Shown piece after piece: positions 26,453 to 35,143 of a DNA stretch of 64,000 nt. The notes beneath the pieces were generated by a model. The model was given only the letters and a program-made list of their open reading frames with translations. It had not been told where the DNA came from and made no database searches. Source of the stretch: Endomicrobiales bacterium (GTDB lineage Bacteria; Elusimicrobiota; Endomicrobiia; Endomicrobiales; JALOBY01); NCBI GenBank assembly GCA_023228045.1, contig JALOBY010000002.1, positions 1 through 64,000 on the forward strand, read 5' to 3'. Made by a program: the position numbers and the translations under genes. How positions within the stretch are numbered: the stretch's first letter is position 1; the number at the start of each line of letters is the position of its first letter.

Positions 26453-27707
26453 AATTTTCTCCAATGTTCTTATCCGCTGGAGCGGAGAAATACTAAGCAA
26501 AGGGCTTTGGTTTTTCTTTTTAATATATCTTGCGCGAAAACTTGGTGTTGAGCAGTTTGGGCAGTTAAATTACGCGTTGTCATTTTCCGCATTGCTTATC
26601 GTCTTTACTGACTTCGGTACAAACTTATTCTTAGTTAAACGCGTTGCTGCAGAAAAAAACATTGATGAAAAAGAAAATCTATTAAATCAGGTATTATGGT
26701 TTAAAGTAATAACAACAATTATTTTACTGTTAATAGCGGTAGTACTGCAAAGACACAATAATATTTCTGGAACAGCAACACTAATTATAACTCTCTCATT
26801 TGCAATCTCTGCATTTCTTGACCCACTAAACTCAATATACCGCGCTCATAAACACATTAATATTGAAACATATATAATGTTTTATTGGCGAATTCTAATA
26901 GTTGTAACCGGTTTTATCTTAATAAGCTTTCATAATGACATTTTGTATATAGCCGCGGCGCTTCTTTTTTCAGCGATAATCGCTTTGATTATCTCAATAA
27001 AAGTGTTAAAAAAGAAATACGGCATTGCAGCATTTCTTTTTCACAAGCTAAACTTTAAACTGTGGCCCAAAATACTGTTCTCATCACTTTGGATAAACTT
27101 AGTAATTATTATCACCACATTTATTGGGCGCTACAATGTTCTGATATTACAAAAGTTTTCAACTCCAGATCAGCTTGGTTTTTATGGTGCTTCTTACAAA
27201 CTTCTTGAGGGAACTTTTTTTATTCCATCCCTGCTTATTGCATCTATTTTGCCTCACTTCATAGAAAGCAATGTTGGCAACACACTCTCTAACTATGGGA
27301 AAAAGCTATTTTTTAAAGCATTATACACTCTTGTTTTTTTATCAACACTCTTAGCGTTACCTTTGTTTTTTTTCTCAGATATGGTAATAAAGCTCCTTTA
27401 TGGCAACGCATATATGCCTGCGGCAATGGTTTTAAAAGTTATGGCTGTTACGCTTATTTTCTTTTTTATAAACGAACTTCTTTATTGCGTTATACTTAGC
27501 TTAAACAAAGAGCGTACAGTTGTTATTAACGCATTTTTTGCAATTGTATTATATCTTCCATTTTGTTACATTATTATTCCTTCGCACGGCGCGCTTGGGG
27601 CTGCGATTTCTTTGTTTGTAGGACATTTTGTTTTGTGTTTATTAAATTTCTTGTACTTTATTAAATTATATTTTTCAAACAGATTAAATAAAAGTAATCC
27701 CTGTTAA
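26439..27707 (+). CDS. Oligosaccharide flippase (Wzx/MOP superfamily)
   Basis: A 422-residue membrane protein with about 12 hydrophobic segments. The N-terminal region has FFLIYLARKLGVEQFGQLNYALSF split across the first two helices, and TDFGTNLFLVKRVA follows; both are typical of the RfbX/Wzx flippase family. It overlaps the preceding GT4 gene by 14 bases, so the two are translationally coupled. It is the second flippase of this window; the first is at 2566-4053. It presumably moves a different lipid-linked repeat unit across the inner membrane. Confidence 0.88.
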   Translation: MPNNKIFSNVLIRWSGEILSKGLWFFFLIYLARKLGVEQFGQLNYALSFSALLIVFTDFGTNLFLVKRVAAEKNIDEKENLLNQVLWFKVITTIILLLIAVVLQRHNNISGTATLIITLSFAISAFLDPLNSIYRAHKHINIETYIMFYWRILIVVTGFILISFHNDILYIAAALLFSAIIALIISIKVLKKKYGIAAFLFHKLNFKLWPKILFSSLWINLVIIITTFIGRYNVLILQKFSTPDQLGFYGASYKLLEGTFFIPSLLIASILPHFIESNVGNTLSNYGKKLFFKALYTLVFLSTLLALPLFFFSDMVIKLLYGNAYMPAAMVLKVMAVTLIFFFINELLYCVILSLNKERTVVINAFFAIVLYLPFCYIIIPSHGALGAAISLFVGHFVLCLLNFLYFIKLYFSNRLNKSNPC

Positions 27708-27723
27708 ATTTAGGAGGTTGTGA

Positions 27724-28737
27724 TTGAAAAAAGCATTATTTTTGAGTTTGTCTGCCGCCATTGTTGTGTTGTTTGCTACATTAACTATAGTTTACTGCGC
27801 TGTCCCAAATGAAATAACCTATAACGGCCGTTTAAGAGAGTATGGTCAACCAATAACTGCAACGCGCACTATGAATTTTAAAATATTTGATGATGTAAAT
27901 GCAGGGGCATCTCCTTGGGGCTCCGGGAATATTTCTGTTACAGTTTCAAGCGGAGTTTTTAGCCACATACTCTCACCACAAAATATTGATTGGAAAAAGA
28001 AAGATTATTGGCTTGAAACAACTGTTGAGGGGAAGGTTTTATCGCCAAGGGAAAAGCTTACTTCGCACATTTATGCTCTTCATGCACAAGAAGCCGAAAA
28101 TATAAACTCCGATTCTAAAGTTAGTTTTTCTATAAACAACACTGAATATATGTCAATAGAAACAAATGGCGAAGCCAAAAACATCACAAACGGAACAACT
28201 TATTATATGGTACCACGCGGCGCAATTATTATGTGGTCTGGAACTACAATTCCAAACGGGTGGGCTATTTGCGATGGAAGTAACGGCACACCAAACCTTG
28301 AGGATAGATTCATTTTAGCTACAAATAACCTAAATGAACTTACTAAAACAGGCGGTTCTAATTCATATTTATTATCAGTTGCCCAATTACCTGCCCATAA
28401 CCACACCATTACTGTTGACTCAGCAGGAAATCACTCACATACAGGCACTACTGGAAATCAAAGTCAGGATCATACTCATACAACTAACGGTGTTAGCACA
28501 AATCCAAATACAGGTAGTTATCGTGGTATAACTGACGACAATTACAGTTTTGATGGGAATAGAGCGTTGACATATTCAATTACAACAACTGGAGAAAACT
28601 CATCTCACACACACTCATTCACAACCGACTCATCAGGTTCTCACACACATAATGCAACTTCAGCAACTACTGGCTCAGGAACGCAAATAGATAATAGGCC
28701 AGCTTTCTATAAACTCGCATTTATAATGAAATTGTAA
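27724..28737 (+). CDS. Secreted protein with phage tail-collar-like domain and histidine-rich C-terminus
   Basis: A 337-residue protein starting at TTG after TAGGAGG. Residues 1-25 form a signal peptide (KKALFLSLSAAIVVLFA core, VYCA at the end). Residues about 27-125 are a beta-rich domain seen in many secreted proteins (EITYNGRLREYG at its start). Residues about 164-215 match the tail-collar fold (PRGAIIMWSG, NGWAICDGSNGTPNLEDRF). The C-terminus has HNH, HSH, HTH pairs and ends with IDNRPAFYKLAFIMKL, the usual ending of tail-collar proteins, where histidine pairs bind metal in phage fibres. No phage genes are nearby. It may be a cell-surface fibre or adhesin; that is inference. Confidence 0.78.
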   Translation: MKKALFLSLSAAIVVLFATLTIVYCAVPNEITYNGRLREYGQPITATRTMNFKIFDDVNAGASPWGSGNISVTVSSGVFSHILSPQNIDWKKKDYWLETTVEGKVLSPREKLTSHIYALHAQEAENINSDSKVSFSINNTEYMSIETNGEAKNITNGTTYYMVPRGAIIMWSGTTIPNGWAICDGSNGTPNLEDRFILATNNLNELTKTGGSNSYLLSVAQLPAHNHTITVDSAGNHSHTGTTGNQSQDHTHTTNGVSTNPNTGSYRGITDDNYSFDGNRALTYSITTTGENSSHTHSFTTDSSGSHTHNATSATTGSGTQIDNRPAFYKLAFIMKL

Positions 28738-28799
28738 CTATATTAGTTAAGTTAAGGCGCATTATGGTTTATACATACAGATATTGAAGTAGGTAATTT

Positions 28800-29927
28800 A
28801 TGATAAAAATAGTTGCAATTGCTAATTTCTATACAGATGCTTCCTGGCGAGTGGGATTGCTTGATAAAAGGGAATACCCTGACACCAAAACTACCGTGAT
28901 CATTCCTTCTTCTGTTGCGCGCAAAAACGCGCATGGATATAACAAATTATTGCAAGATGGTTTTACAACAAAACATTTCAAATCTATTTTTAATTTTCAT
29001 CATTCAGTGCGCTTATACTTACCTCAATTATATATATTTTTACACCATGAAAAACCAGACATTATATTTGTCACAAATGAACCATGGAGCTTAACCGCAT
29101 TTCAAATAGTTTTGTGGTGTAAAATATTTTTAAAGAAAACAAAGATAATTGTTTACACAAGCGAAAATCAAACACGCAAATATCCACTCCCTTTTCCATT
29201 AATAGAAAAATTTGTTTTAAACAATGTTGATCAAGTAATAAGTGTTACAGAAATAGAAGGAATTGGAATTTTACAAAAAAAAGGATATTCCGGAAAAATT
29301 GTTTATATGCCCTTAAGTGTTGACACTTCACTTTACAAGAAACTAGCAATATTTGATTCTATTATAAAACTGAAATTACCTGAGGGGAAAATTGTACTCG
29401 GTTTCGTTGGACGATTGGTGAAAGAGAAAGGAATACAAACACTAATTGACGCTTTAGCTTTACTGGGCAATAATTTTCATGCACTAATTATCGGAGATGG
29501 CCCATATAAAAATGAATTGCTGAATCATGCAAAACTTAAAAATGTTTTTAATAATATCACATTTACTGGTTCAATAAATTATGATGATTTGCCTATATAT
29601 TACAATAGAATGAATGTTTTTGTATTACCATCTTTAACAACATACAACTGGAAAGAACAATTTGGAAGAGTATTAATTGAAGCTATGGCTTGTGAAGTCA
29701 CGGTTGTTGGTTCATCGTCTGGAGAGATCCCAACTGTTATAGGAGATTCTGGGGTCGTTTTTAATGAAGGTAATGCGGATTCACTTGCAAATGCAGTTTT
29801 AAAAGCACTAAAGTGTTCTTCGGAGTATGCGGCAAGAGGGAAAGAACGTGTTCAAATAAATTTTTCAAAAAAGGTTGTTGATTCAATTACATACAAGAAT
29901 TACATTGATTTGCTAAAAATAAAATAA
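28800..29927 (+). CDS. Family 4 glycosyltransferase
   Basis: A 375-residue GT-B enzyme. The C-terminal domain shows KIVLGFVGRLVKEKGIQTLI (about residues 196-215), ALIIGDGPYKNEL, and FVLPSLTTYNWKEQFGRVLIEAM, where the E-Q-F-G-R-x-x-x-E-A form of the donor site is typical of a GT4 subset. The N-terminal domain is less conserved, with MIKIVAIANFY at its start. Sixty-two bases separate it from the tail-collar gene, and there is GTAGGT before the ATG. The sugar is not predictable. Confidence 0.88.
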   Translation: MIKIVAIANFYTDASWRVGLLDKREYPDTKTTVIIPSSVARKNAHGYNKLLQDGFTTKHFKSIFNFHHSVRLYLPQLYIFLHHEKPDIIFVTNEPWSLTAFQIVLWCKIFLKKTKIIVYTSENQTRKYPLPFPLIEKFVLNNVDQVISVTEIEGIGILQKKGYSGKIVYMPLSVDTSLYKKLAIFDSIIKLKLPEGKIVLGFVGRLVKEKGIQTLIDALALLGNNFHALIIGDGPYKNELLNHAKLKNVFNNITFTGSINYDDLPIYYNRMNVFVLPSLTTYNWKEQFGRVLIEAMACEVTVVGSSSGEIPTVIGDSGVVFNEGNADSLANAVLKALKCSSEYAARGKERVQINFSKKVVDSITYKNYIDLLKIK

Positions 29928-30273
29928 TAAAGTTTGTAGTTGCAATCATAGTGTTTAATAACAATTTGTTCCAATGTAATTAGAATAATCATAAAATATT
30001 TCATGAAGCAATAAGTAAATATTCTTTTAAAAATATTTCAAACTGACTATTAACTCTACTTTTCCTAATCATCCCATTTAATTATGAGTGGCAATTTATT
30101 AGTGCGGTGATGGGAACATTAAGTTACTTATTATTTGCGCATTATTTTCTTATATTGGACTCCTTGTAAATAGCTAATTCGCGGTGACCCATTTGTAATG
30201 AACACAAAAGAATATTTTGCACTTCTTACAGCTTTCCCATTTATTTACACAAAAGTTAATAAGGCATAAATTT
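29928..30273. other. 346-base intergenic region without a supported gene
   Basis: This gap separates the GT4 and GT9 genes. A 40-codon open stretch at 30047-30169 without a start codon encodes a hydrophobic peptide (LLTLLFLIIPFNYEWQF at its beginning), possibly a decayed fragment of a membrane protein, although AT-rich sequence can give such a stretch by chance. No repeat, hairpin or promoter that I would support was found. Confidence 0.4.
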
Positions 30274-31404
30274 ATGCGCGGGAACAAATTACTTAGATAT
30301 TTAGATTTTCTTTTTGGTTCGCTTTTAATTTTTTCGCTTGGGGTTTTTATAAGCAAAAAACCAAAGAACCTATTAAAAACACCAAAAAAAATTCTTGTAA
30401 TTAAACTTTCTGCCGTAGGCGATTCAATTCTTTTGTATCCTGCCTTAAGGTCTTTGCGCCAGAAGTTTAACACTTCAAAGATTTTTTTCCTTGGCACACA
30501 AATTAATAAAGAAACTCTTGAAACTTGCCCATTCATAGATGAGTTTATTGAACTAAATTTAAAAAGTGGGCTACTATCTCTTTTGAATTTTATTGTTAAA
30601 TTTAAAAAAGAAAAAATTGAGCTTTCTATAGATTTTGAACAATGGACACGCCTTACTCCATTAATTTCATACTTTTTAGGAATTAGAAATAGGGTGGGGT
30701 TCATAACTGCAGGCCAGCATAGGCATTATTTATTTACTCAGCCACTATTGCACAAAGAAAACATACATGAAGTTGACTGCTTTAATGAACTTGCCAGCTC
30801 GCTTGGGGCTATTAACTTAAACACAAACTTAGAGTTTTTTGTAAAACCAGATAGCATTATAAAAGCAAAACAACTTCTTAGCACTTTTGGGATAAAAGAA
30901 AATGACACCTTTATTATTTTGCACCCTGAAACTCCATTACATGGCATCCAAAGGCGTTGGCCGGTTGAAAACTACGCTAAACTCGCAAATATTATATCTG
31001 AAAACTTTGATGTTAAAATTCTTATATCAGGTAAAACGCAAGAGCCAGAAATTATCAATGTTTTTAAAGATACAAAATGTAAGTGTATGTTTTTGCCAGC
31101 ACTGTCACTAAACGAAATAGCCGCAGTAATTAAGTATGCCTCGCTTATTGTTTGTGGAAATACAGGGCTAATGCACCTTGCCTCTGCTCTACATACACCA
31201 ACTATTGCCTTGCATGGACCAACCAACCCAATAAAATGGGGACCTATTGGAGATAATGCTGTAGCAATAAAATCAAAACTTAACTGTAGTCCATGCCTTA
31301 GCTTGGGCTTTGAGTATGGATGCAAAAGAGATGACTGTATGCGTTCAATTAATGTAACTGAGGTTTTTGAGTTTGTTAAACAGGTATTGCAAAAACTAAT
31401 TTAA
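30274..31404 (+). CDS. Family 9 glycosyltransferase (heptosyltransferase-like)
   Basis: A 376-residue GT-B enzyme of the lipopolysaccharide heptosyltransferase family. KILVIKLSAVGDSILLYPAL (about residues 39-58) is the hallmark N-terminal motif with the catalytic-region aspartate, and the C-terminal domain has VCGNTGLMHLASALHTPTIAL and HGPTNPIKWGP, the ADP-heptose binding loop. A late Cys-x2-Cys-x7-Cys-x4-Cys arrangement (CSPCLSLGFEYGCKRDDC) is common in this family. An N-terminal hydrophobic stretch may anchor it to the inner membrane. I use the ATG at 30274; a TTG at 30217 adds 19 atypical residues. Confidence 0.9.
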   Translation: MRGNKLLRYLDFLFGSLLIFSLGVFISKKPKNLLKTPKKILVIKLSAVGDSILLYPALRSLRQKFNTSKIFFLGTQINKETLETCPFIDEFIELNLKSGLLSLLNFIVKFKKEKIELSIDFEQWTRLTPLISYFLGIRNRVGFITAGQHRHYLFTQPLLHKENIHEVDCFNELASSLGAINLNTNLEFFVKPDSIIKAKQLLSTFGIKENDTFIILHPETPLHGIQRRWPVENYAKLANIISENFDVKILISGKTQEPEIINVFKDTKCKCMFLPALSLNEIAAVIKYASLIVCGNTGLMHLASALHTPTIALHGPTNPIKWGPIGDNAVAIKSKLNCSPCLSLGFEYGCKRDDCMRSINVTEVFEFVKQVLQKLI

Positions 31405-31448
31405 ATTAACCCATTGCAAGCTATGGTATAAATAAGTAAAATAATAAT

Positions 31449-32816
31449 ATGAACTATTCACGGAAAGTGTTGCTTTATTTAATCTTGATTGCAATTGATA
31501 CACTTGCCCTTATTTTATCGGCGTATTTGTCTTATAATTTACGATTTTTTCATATTCAAAACTTATTTCCTACCTCGTTGCCAAATTGGTTTTTTTATCA
31601 AAACGCTCTTTACCTTATAATTCCACTTTGGTTGTTTGTGTTTTACAAGTTTAACATGTATAAAGTCGCTTTTCTTCCTGTATTGGATGATTTAATTAGA
31701 ACCATTCAAGCTGGAACAATTTGTATTTTATTTTTAATTGCAGCCACATTTTTTTACAGGGACTTTTCATACTCCAGAATCACTTTTGTACTTTTCTGGT
31801 TAATTTCTCTTATTTTAACTTTTTCACTTAGGCAATTTTTAAGATTGCTTTTCAGCGCGTTTTCCAAATCTATTATTCCAAAAGAGAAAATTTTAGTGCT
31901 TGGTAAAAATCAAAAGATGTTGGAGAAAATTTTATCCCGCCATCCAAACTACTTACCGCGCTTTCTTGAATCATGCAATGAAAACAATTTAGACAAAGTA
32001 AAAGAAATAATATCTTCCGACGATATTCACCAGGTAATTTTAACAAGCAATGACTGGAGCCAAAACAATCTAATGAGCTTTTATGACTGGTGTGAAAATA
32101 ACAGTATTGACCTAAAGTTTGTGCCTGATTTAGTGCGCGTCTGCCAAGGTGAAATAATTATTGACTCATCTATTGGAATTCCAATTTTCCATTTAAAACC
32201 AGCTTCACTAAGTGGGTTTAACTTTTTATTAAAACGCTTTATTGATCTGGTTATTTCAACTTTTTTACTTTCACTTATTTGGCCGATACTTCTTAGTATT
32301 GCCGTTATTATTAAAATAACATCTACAGGGCCAGCCCTTTATTATCACAAAAGGGTGGGCTACAGAAGTGCGACTTTTAATTTTTACAAGTTTAGAACAA
32401 TGATTTTAAATGCCGACGAACTGCTTGAAAAATTCAAGTCACTAAGTGAACGGCAAGGCCCTGTTTTCAAAATGTCAGATGACCCTCGTGTTACAAAAAT
32501 GGGAAAAATTCTAAGGCGCTACAGCATAGATGAACTTCCTCAACTATTAAATGTTCTTAAAGGTAATATGAGTTTGGTTGGCCCGCGGCCTCAGGTTTTG
32601 TGGGAAGCCGCGGCTTATGACGACTGGGCAAAGCGTCGTTTGCGTGTTCTACCTGGTATTACAGGACTATGGCAAACATCTGGCAGGGCATCGCTGGGTT
32701 ATGAAGAAATGATTGAGCTTGACATATTTTATATTGAAAATTGGTCGCTTGGCCTAGACATTAAAATACTTTTTAATACCATATACGCCATATTTAGTAA
32801 AAAAGGCGCGTACTAG
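31449..32816 (+). CDS. Undecaprenyl-phosphate sugar phosphotransferase (WcaJ/WbaP-like initiating enzyme)
   Basis: A 455-residue protein that would start glycan assembly by moving a sugar-1-phosphate from a nucleotide sugar to undecaprenyl phosphate in the inner membrane. Four N-terminal membrane helices (about residues 8-120) are followed by a CoA-binding-like Rossmann domain, then another helix near 265-290, and the catalytic bacterial sugar transferase domain with FNFYKFRTM (the K-F-R-S/T-M motif), RRYSIDELPQLLNVLKGNMS and LVGPRPQ. It ends with GLWQTSGRASLGYEEM. This is the only initiating transferase seen in the window, so both glycan blocks may share it. Confidence 0.93.
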   Translation: MNYSRKVLLYLILIAIDTLALILSAYLSYNLRFFHIQNLFPTSLPNWFFYQNALYLIIPLWLFVFYKFNMYKVAFLPVLDDLIRTIQAGTICILFLIAATFFYRDFSYSRITFVLFWLISLILTFSLRQFLRLLFSAFSKSIIPKEKILVLGKNQKMLEKILSRHPNYLPRFLESCNENNLDKVKEIISSDDIHQVILTSNDWSQNNLMSFYDWCENNSIDLKFVPDLVRVCQGEIIIDSSIGIPIFHLKPASLSGFNFLLKRFIDLVISTFLLSLIWPILLSIAVIIKITSTGPALYYHKRVGYRSATFNFYKFRTMILNADELLEKFKSLSERQGPVFKMSDDPRVTKMGKILRRYSIDELPQLLNVLKGNMSLVGPRPQVLWEAAAYDDWAKRRLRVLPGITGLWQTSGRASLGYEEMIELDIFYIENWSLGLDIKILFNTIYAIFSKKGAY

Positions 32817-32843
32817 AGGATGCCGTTCCCGTTTCGCATAGTT

Positions 32844-32929
32844 TGTCATCCCGAAACACAGTGAGGGATCTTGTTTCTATGATTACTATTGGTCTAAGAT
32901 CTCTCCTCACTTTGTTCGTCGAGATGACA
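32844..32929. repeat. Palindromic intergenic element, GTCATCCCGA type
   Basis: TGTCATC-CCGAA-(8 bases)-GAGGGATCT at 32844-32871 is mirrored by AGATCTCTCCTCACTT...TCGAGATGACA ending at 32929, so the region can form a long imperfect hairpin. The outer TGTCATC pairs with GATGACA. It lies in the 196-base gap after the sugar phosphotransferase gene. Intergenic palindromes with this wording recur in many bacterial genomes. It differs from the CATTGCGAG element at 23304 but has the same general size and setting. Confidence 0.75.
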
Positions 32930-33012
32930 CAAGATGAGGGCAATAATTAGGATAACAAGAAATGGTACTAGTGGCCAGTATGAATTTATATTTAAGCTAA
33001 ACTTAGGAGAAT

Positions 33013-33945
33013 GTGGTGAAAATACTTATTACAGGTGGAGCTGGTTTTATTGGCTCAAACATAGCAGATGAGTACATTAAAAATGGTTATAAAGTTGTTG
33101 TTGTCGACAACCTTTCAACCGGCAAAAAAGAAAATATAAACCCAAAAGCAAAATTTTATATGGCCGATGTTTCTGACCCTAAAAAACTTAAAGAAATTTT
33201 TAAAAAAGAAAAACCAGACATAGTAAATCATCACGCGGCACAGCTTGATGTACGCAAATCGGTACAAGACCCGACTTTTGACGCAAAAATTAATATTTTA
33301 GGCACATTAAATGTTCTCCAAAACTGCGTTGAATTTAAAACTAAAAAAATAATATTTGCATCATCTGGTGGAACAATTTACGGCGAATGTGGGAAAATAC
33401 CAGCAAACGAAAACACACAAGGCCAGCCGCTTTCTCCTTATGGCATAGCAAAGTTTGCCGCTGAATTTTATATTAAATCTTTTGCTCAATTAAATGGTTT
33501 AAAATACACAATTTTGCGCTATGGCAATGTTTTTGGCCCAAGGCAAGACCCTTATGGTGAAGCAGGTGTTGTGGCTATATTTACCGGTAAAATGTTAGAA
33601 AATGAAGATCTTTTTATTTTTGGAAACGGAAAACAACTTAGAGATTATGTTTTTGTTGGTGACTTGGTAAAGGCAAATTTGATAGCACTAAGCAAAGGCG
33701 ACAACGAAACAATAAATATAGGAACGCAAAAAGCAGTATCTGTAAATGACCTCTATAAAGTTATGGCTAAAATTACCGGTTACAAAAAACTCCCTGTTTA
33801 CAAACCAGCTCGTGCTGGTGAACTTTTCAGGAGTGTATTGGCAATAAATAAAGCATTGAAAATATTAAAATGGAAACCCGAAACAACTTTTGAAAATGGA
33901 CTAAAAAACACTATAAAATTTTTTAAAAATAGGAAGTGTATCTAA
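33013..33945 (+). CDS. NAD-dependent epimerase/dehydratase, UDP-glucose 4-epimerase-like
   Basis: A 310-residue extended short-chain dehydrogenase. ILITGGAGFIGSNIADEY (residues 4-21) is the NAD-binding site, VDVRKS-type LDVRKSVQDP follows, ASSGGTIYGECGKIP carries the catalytic serine/threonine region, and PYGIAKFAAEFY holds the YxxxK pair. RYGNVFGPRQDPYGEAGVVAIF is the family's substrate loop. It is probably a UDP-hexose 4-epimerase or a related enzyme; the exact substrate is not fixed. It starts at GTG (a second GTG follows) after TTAGGAG and overlaps the next gene by one base. Confidence 0.87.
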   Translation: MVKILITGGAGFIGSNIADEYIKNGYKVVVVDNLSTGKKENINPKAKFYMADVSDPKKLKEIFKKEKPDIVNHHAAQLDVRKSVQDPTFDAKINILGTLNVLQNCVEFKTKKIIFASSGGTIYGECGKIPANENTQGQPLSPYGIAKFAAEFYIKSFAQLNGLKYTILRYGNVFGPRQDPYGEAGVVAIFTGKMLENEDLFIFGNGKQLRDYVFVGDLVKANLIALSKGDNETINIGTQKAVSVNDLYKVMAKITGYKKLPVYKPARAGELFRSVLAINKALKILKWKPETTFENGLKNTIKFFKNRKCI

Positions 33946-34970
33946 TGAAGGCATTTGTTATGGCAGCAGGCGCTGGCACTCGTTTAAGGCCTTTAACCCT
34001 GCAAATACCAAAACCAATGGTACCAATTGCAAACAAACCTGTAATTGAACACACCATAGAAAACCTTGCCAGGCATGGCTTTACCGACGCTGTTTTAAAC
34101 CTGCATCTATTTCCTGAAACTATAAAAAATTATCTCGGCAATGGCAAAAAATATGGCATTAACTTGCATTACTCATTTGAAAAGAAGCTAATGGGCACTG
34201 CTGGCGGGCTAAAAAAAGTTGAGCAATACTTTAATGATACCTTTGTAGTAATGTCAGGTGACGGTTTTACCGACATTAATTTAATAAAAGCAATATCTTT
34301 CCATAAAGCAAAAAAAGCATTAGCAACCATTGTGCTAAAAGATATTGATTCTCGTTTTGACTATGGCATAATATTTACAAATAAAAATGGCAGCATAAGT
34401 AAATTTGTTGAAAAGCCAAGCTGGAGTGAGGTTTTTGCATCAACTGTAAATACTGGAATTTATATTATTGAACCAAAAGTTTTTGAATATATTCCAAAAA
34501 ATAAGGTTTTTGACTTTGCAAAAGACCTTTGGCCGCTACTACTTAAGAAAAAACTCCCAATTTTTGGATACGAAACAAATGAATACTGGGCAGATGTTGG
34601 CAACATAAAAGAGTACCGCAAAGCCGCAAACGATGCCTTAGAACAAAACATTTGCGTTAATATGCCAGCACCACAAGTAAAAAAACATATTTGGATTGGC
34701 AAAAATACCAAAATAGATAAGACAGCAAAAATTATTGCACCTTGCATAATTGGCAATTTCTGTACGATAGAAAAAAATGCAACAGTAGGCCCATGCACAA
34801 CTATTGGCAACAACTCTAAAGTTAGCATGGGCTCGAAAGTTTCAAACTCAATTTTATGGGATAATACTTTTATTTGTAAAAATGTTATACTTAATAATTG
34901 CGTGGTCGGTAGTAAAGCTAAAGTTTCAGATGGCATATTAATCCATGAAGGAACTATATTAAATCATTAG
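33945..34970 (+). CDS. Sugar-1-phosphate nucleotidyltransferase with left-handed beta-helix
   Basis: A 341-residue protein. The N-terminal nucleotidyltransferase domain starts MKAFVMAAGAGTRLRPLTL, with PKPMVPIANKP and VMSGDGFTDIN. The C-terminal third has hexapeptide-type repeats, for example IGKNTKIDKTAKIIAP and IGNFCTIEKNATVGP. This is the mannose-1-phosphate guanylyltransferase/glucose-1-phosphate nucleotidyltransferase layout, and the base and sugar are not decided by sequence alone. The preceding epimerase's stop and this ATG share one base (TAATG). It is one of three such enzymes in the window; the others are at 20487 and 60168. Confidence 0.8.
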   Translation: MKAFVMAAGAGTRLRPLTLQIPKPMVPIANKPVIEHTIENLARHGFTDAVLNLHLFPETIKNYLGNGKKYGINLHYSFEKKLMGTAGGLKKVEQYFNDTFVVMSGDGFTDINLIKAISFHKAKKALATIVLKDIDSRFDYGIIFTNKNGSISKFVEKPSWSEVFASTVNTGIYIIEPKVFEYIPKNKVFDFAKDLWPLLLKKKLPIFGYETNEYWADVGNIKEYRKAANDALEQNICVNMPAPQVKKHIWIGKNTKIDKTAKIIAPCIIGNFCTIEKNATVGPCTTIGNNSKVSMGSKVSNSILWDNTFICKNVILNNCVVGSKAKVSDGILIHEGTILNH

Positions 34971-35032
34971 TGTGCGACTAAATTTACTTTACAACAATAA
35001 ATGTGAAATTGGTTTCAACATAAAAAGCTGTT

Positions 35033-35079
35033 ATTCCTGCTCCCGATTAAGGTACTCAAAGGTAAACTCCAGCGGGGAT
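35033..35079. repeat. Imperfect palindrome upstream of metK
   Basis: ATTCCTGCT (35033-35041) can pair, with G-U pairs, with AGCGGGGAT (35071-35079), giving a 9-base stem around a 29-base loop. The wording (ATTCCTGCTCCCGATTAAGG ... CTCCAGCGGGGA) resembles degenerate copies of dispersed repeats seen in many bacterial chromosomes. I do not see the conserved core of a SAM riboswitch in it, although its place before metK would suit one. Confidence 0.4.
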
Positions 35080-35091
35080 GATAAAATGTGT

Positions 35092-35119
35092 CGGACAATA
35101 GTGATGTTAAATATATAAT
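35092..35119 (+). promoter_or_regulatory. Candidate metK promoter
   Basis: CGGACA (35092-35097) and TATAAT (35114-35119) are separated by 16 bases and precede the AAGGAG ribosome binding site of metK at 35127. The -10 box is perfect and the -35 matches 4 of 6 consensus positions. AT-rich DNA gives such matches by chance, so the call is tentative. Confidence 0.4.
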
Positions 35120-35143
35120 AATTAAAAAGGAGCGGTGTTAAAA

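Noticed and set aside
27724..28737. A prophage remnant around the tail-collar-like protein
   Set aside because: No other phage genes, integrase or attachment repeats flank it, and the protein has a bacterial signal peptide.
30047..30169. A membrane peptide coding fragment in the gap before the GT9 gene
   Set aside because: It is open for 40 codons and hydrophobic, but has no start codon or ribosome binding site, and chance in AT-rich DNA explains it.
35033..35119. A SAM riboswitch before metK
   Set aside because: The gap is long enough and the gene would fit, but I could not find the conserved core and pairing of SAM-I, SAM-II or SAM-IV classes; the visible hairpin looks like a degenerate dispersed repeat.
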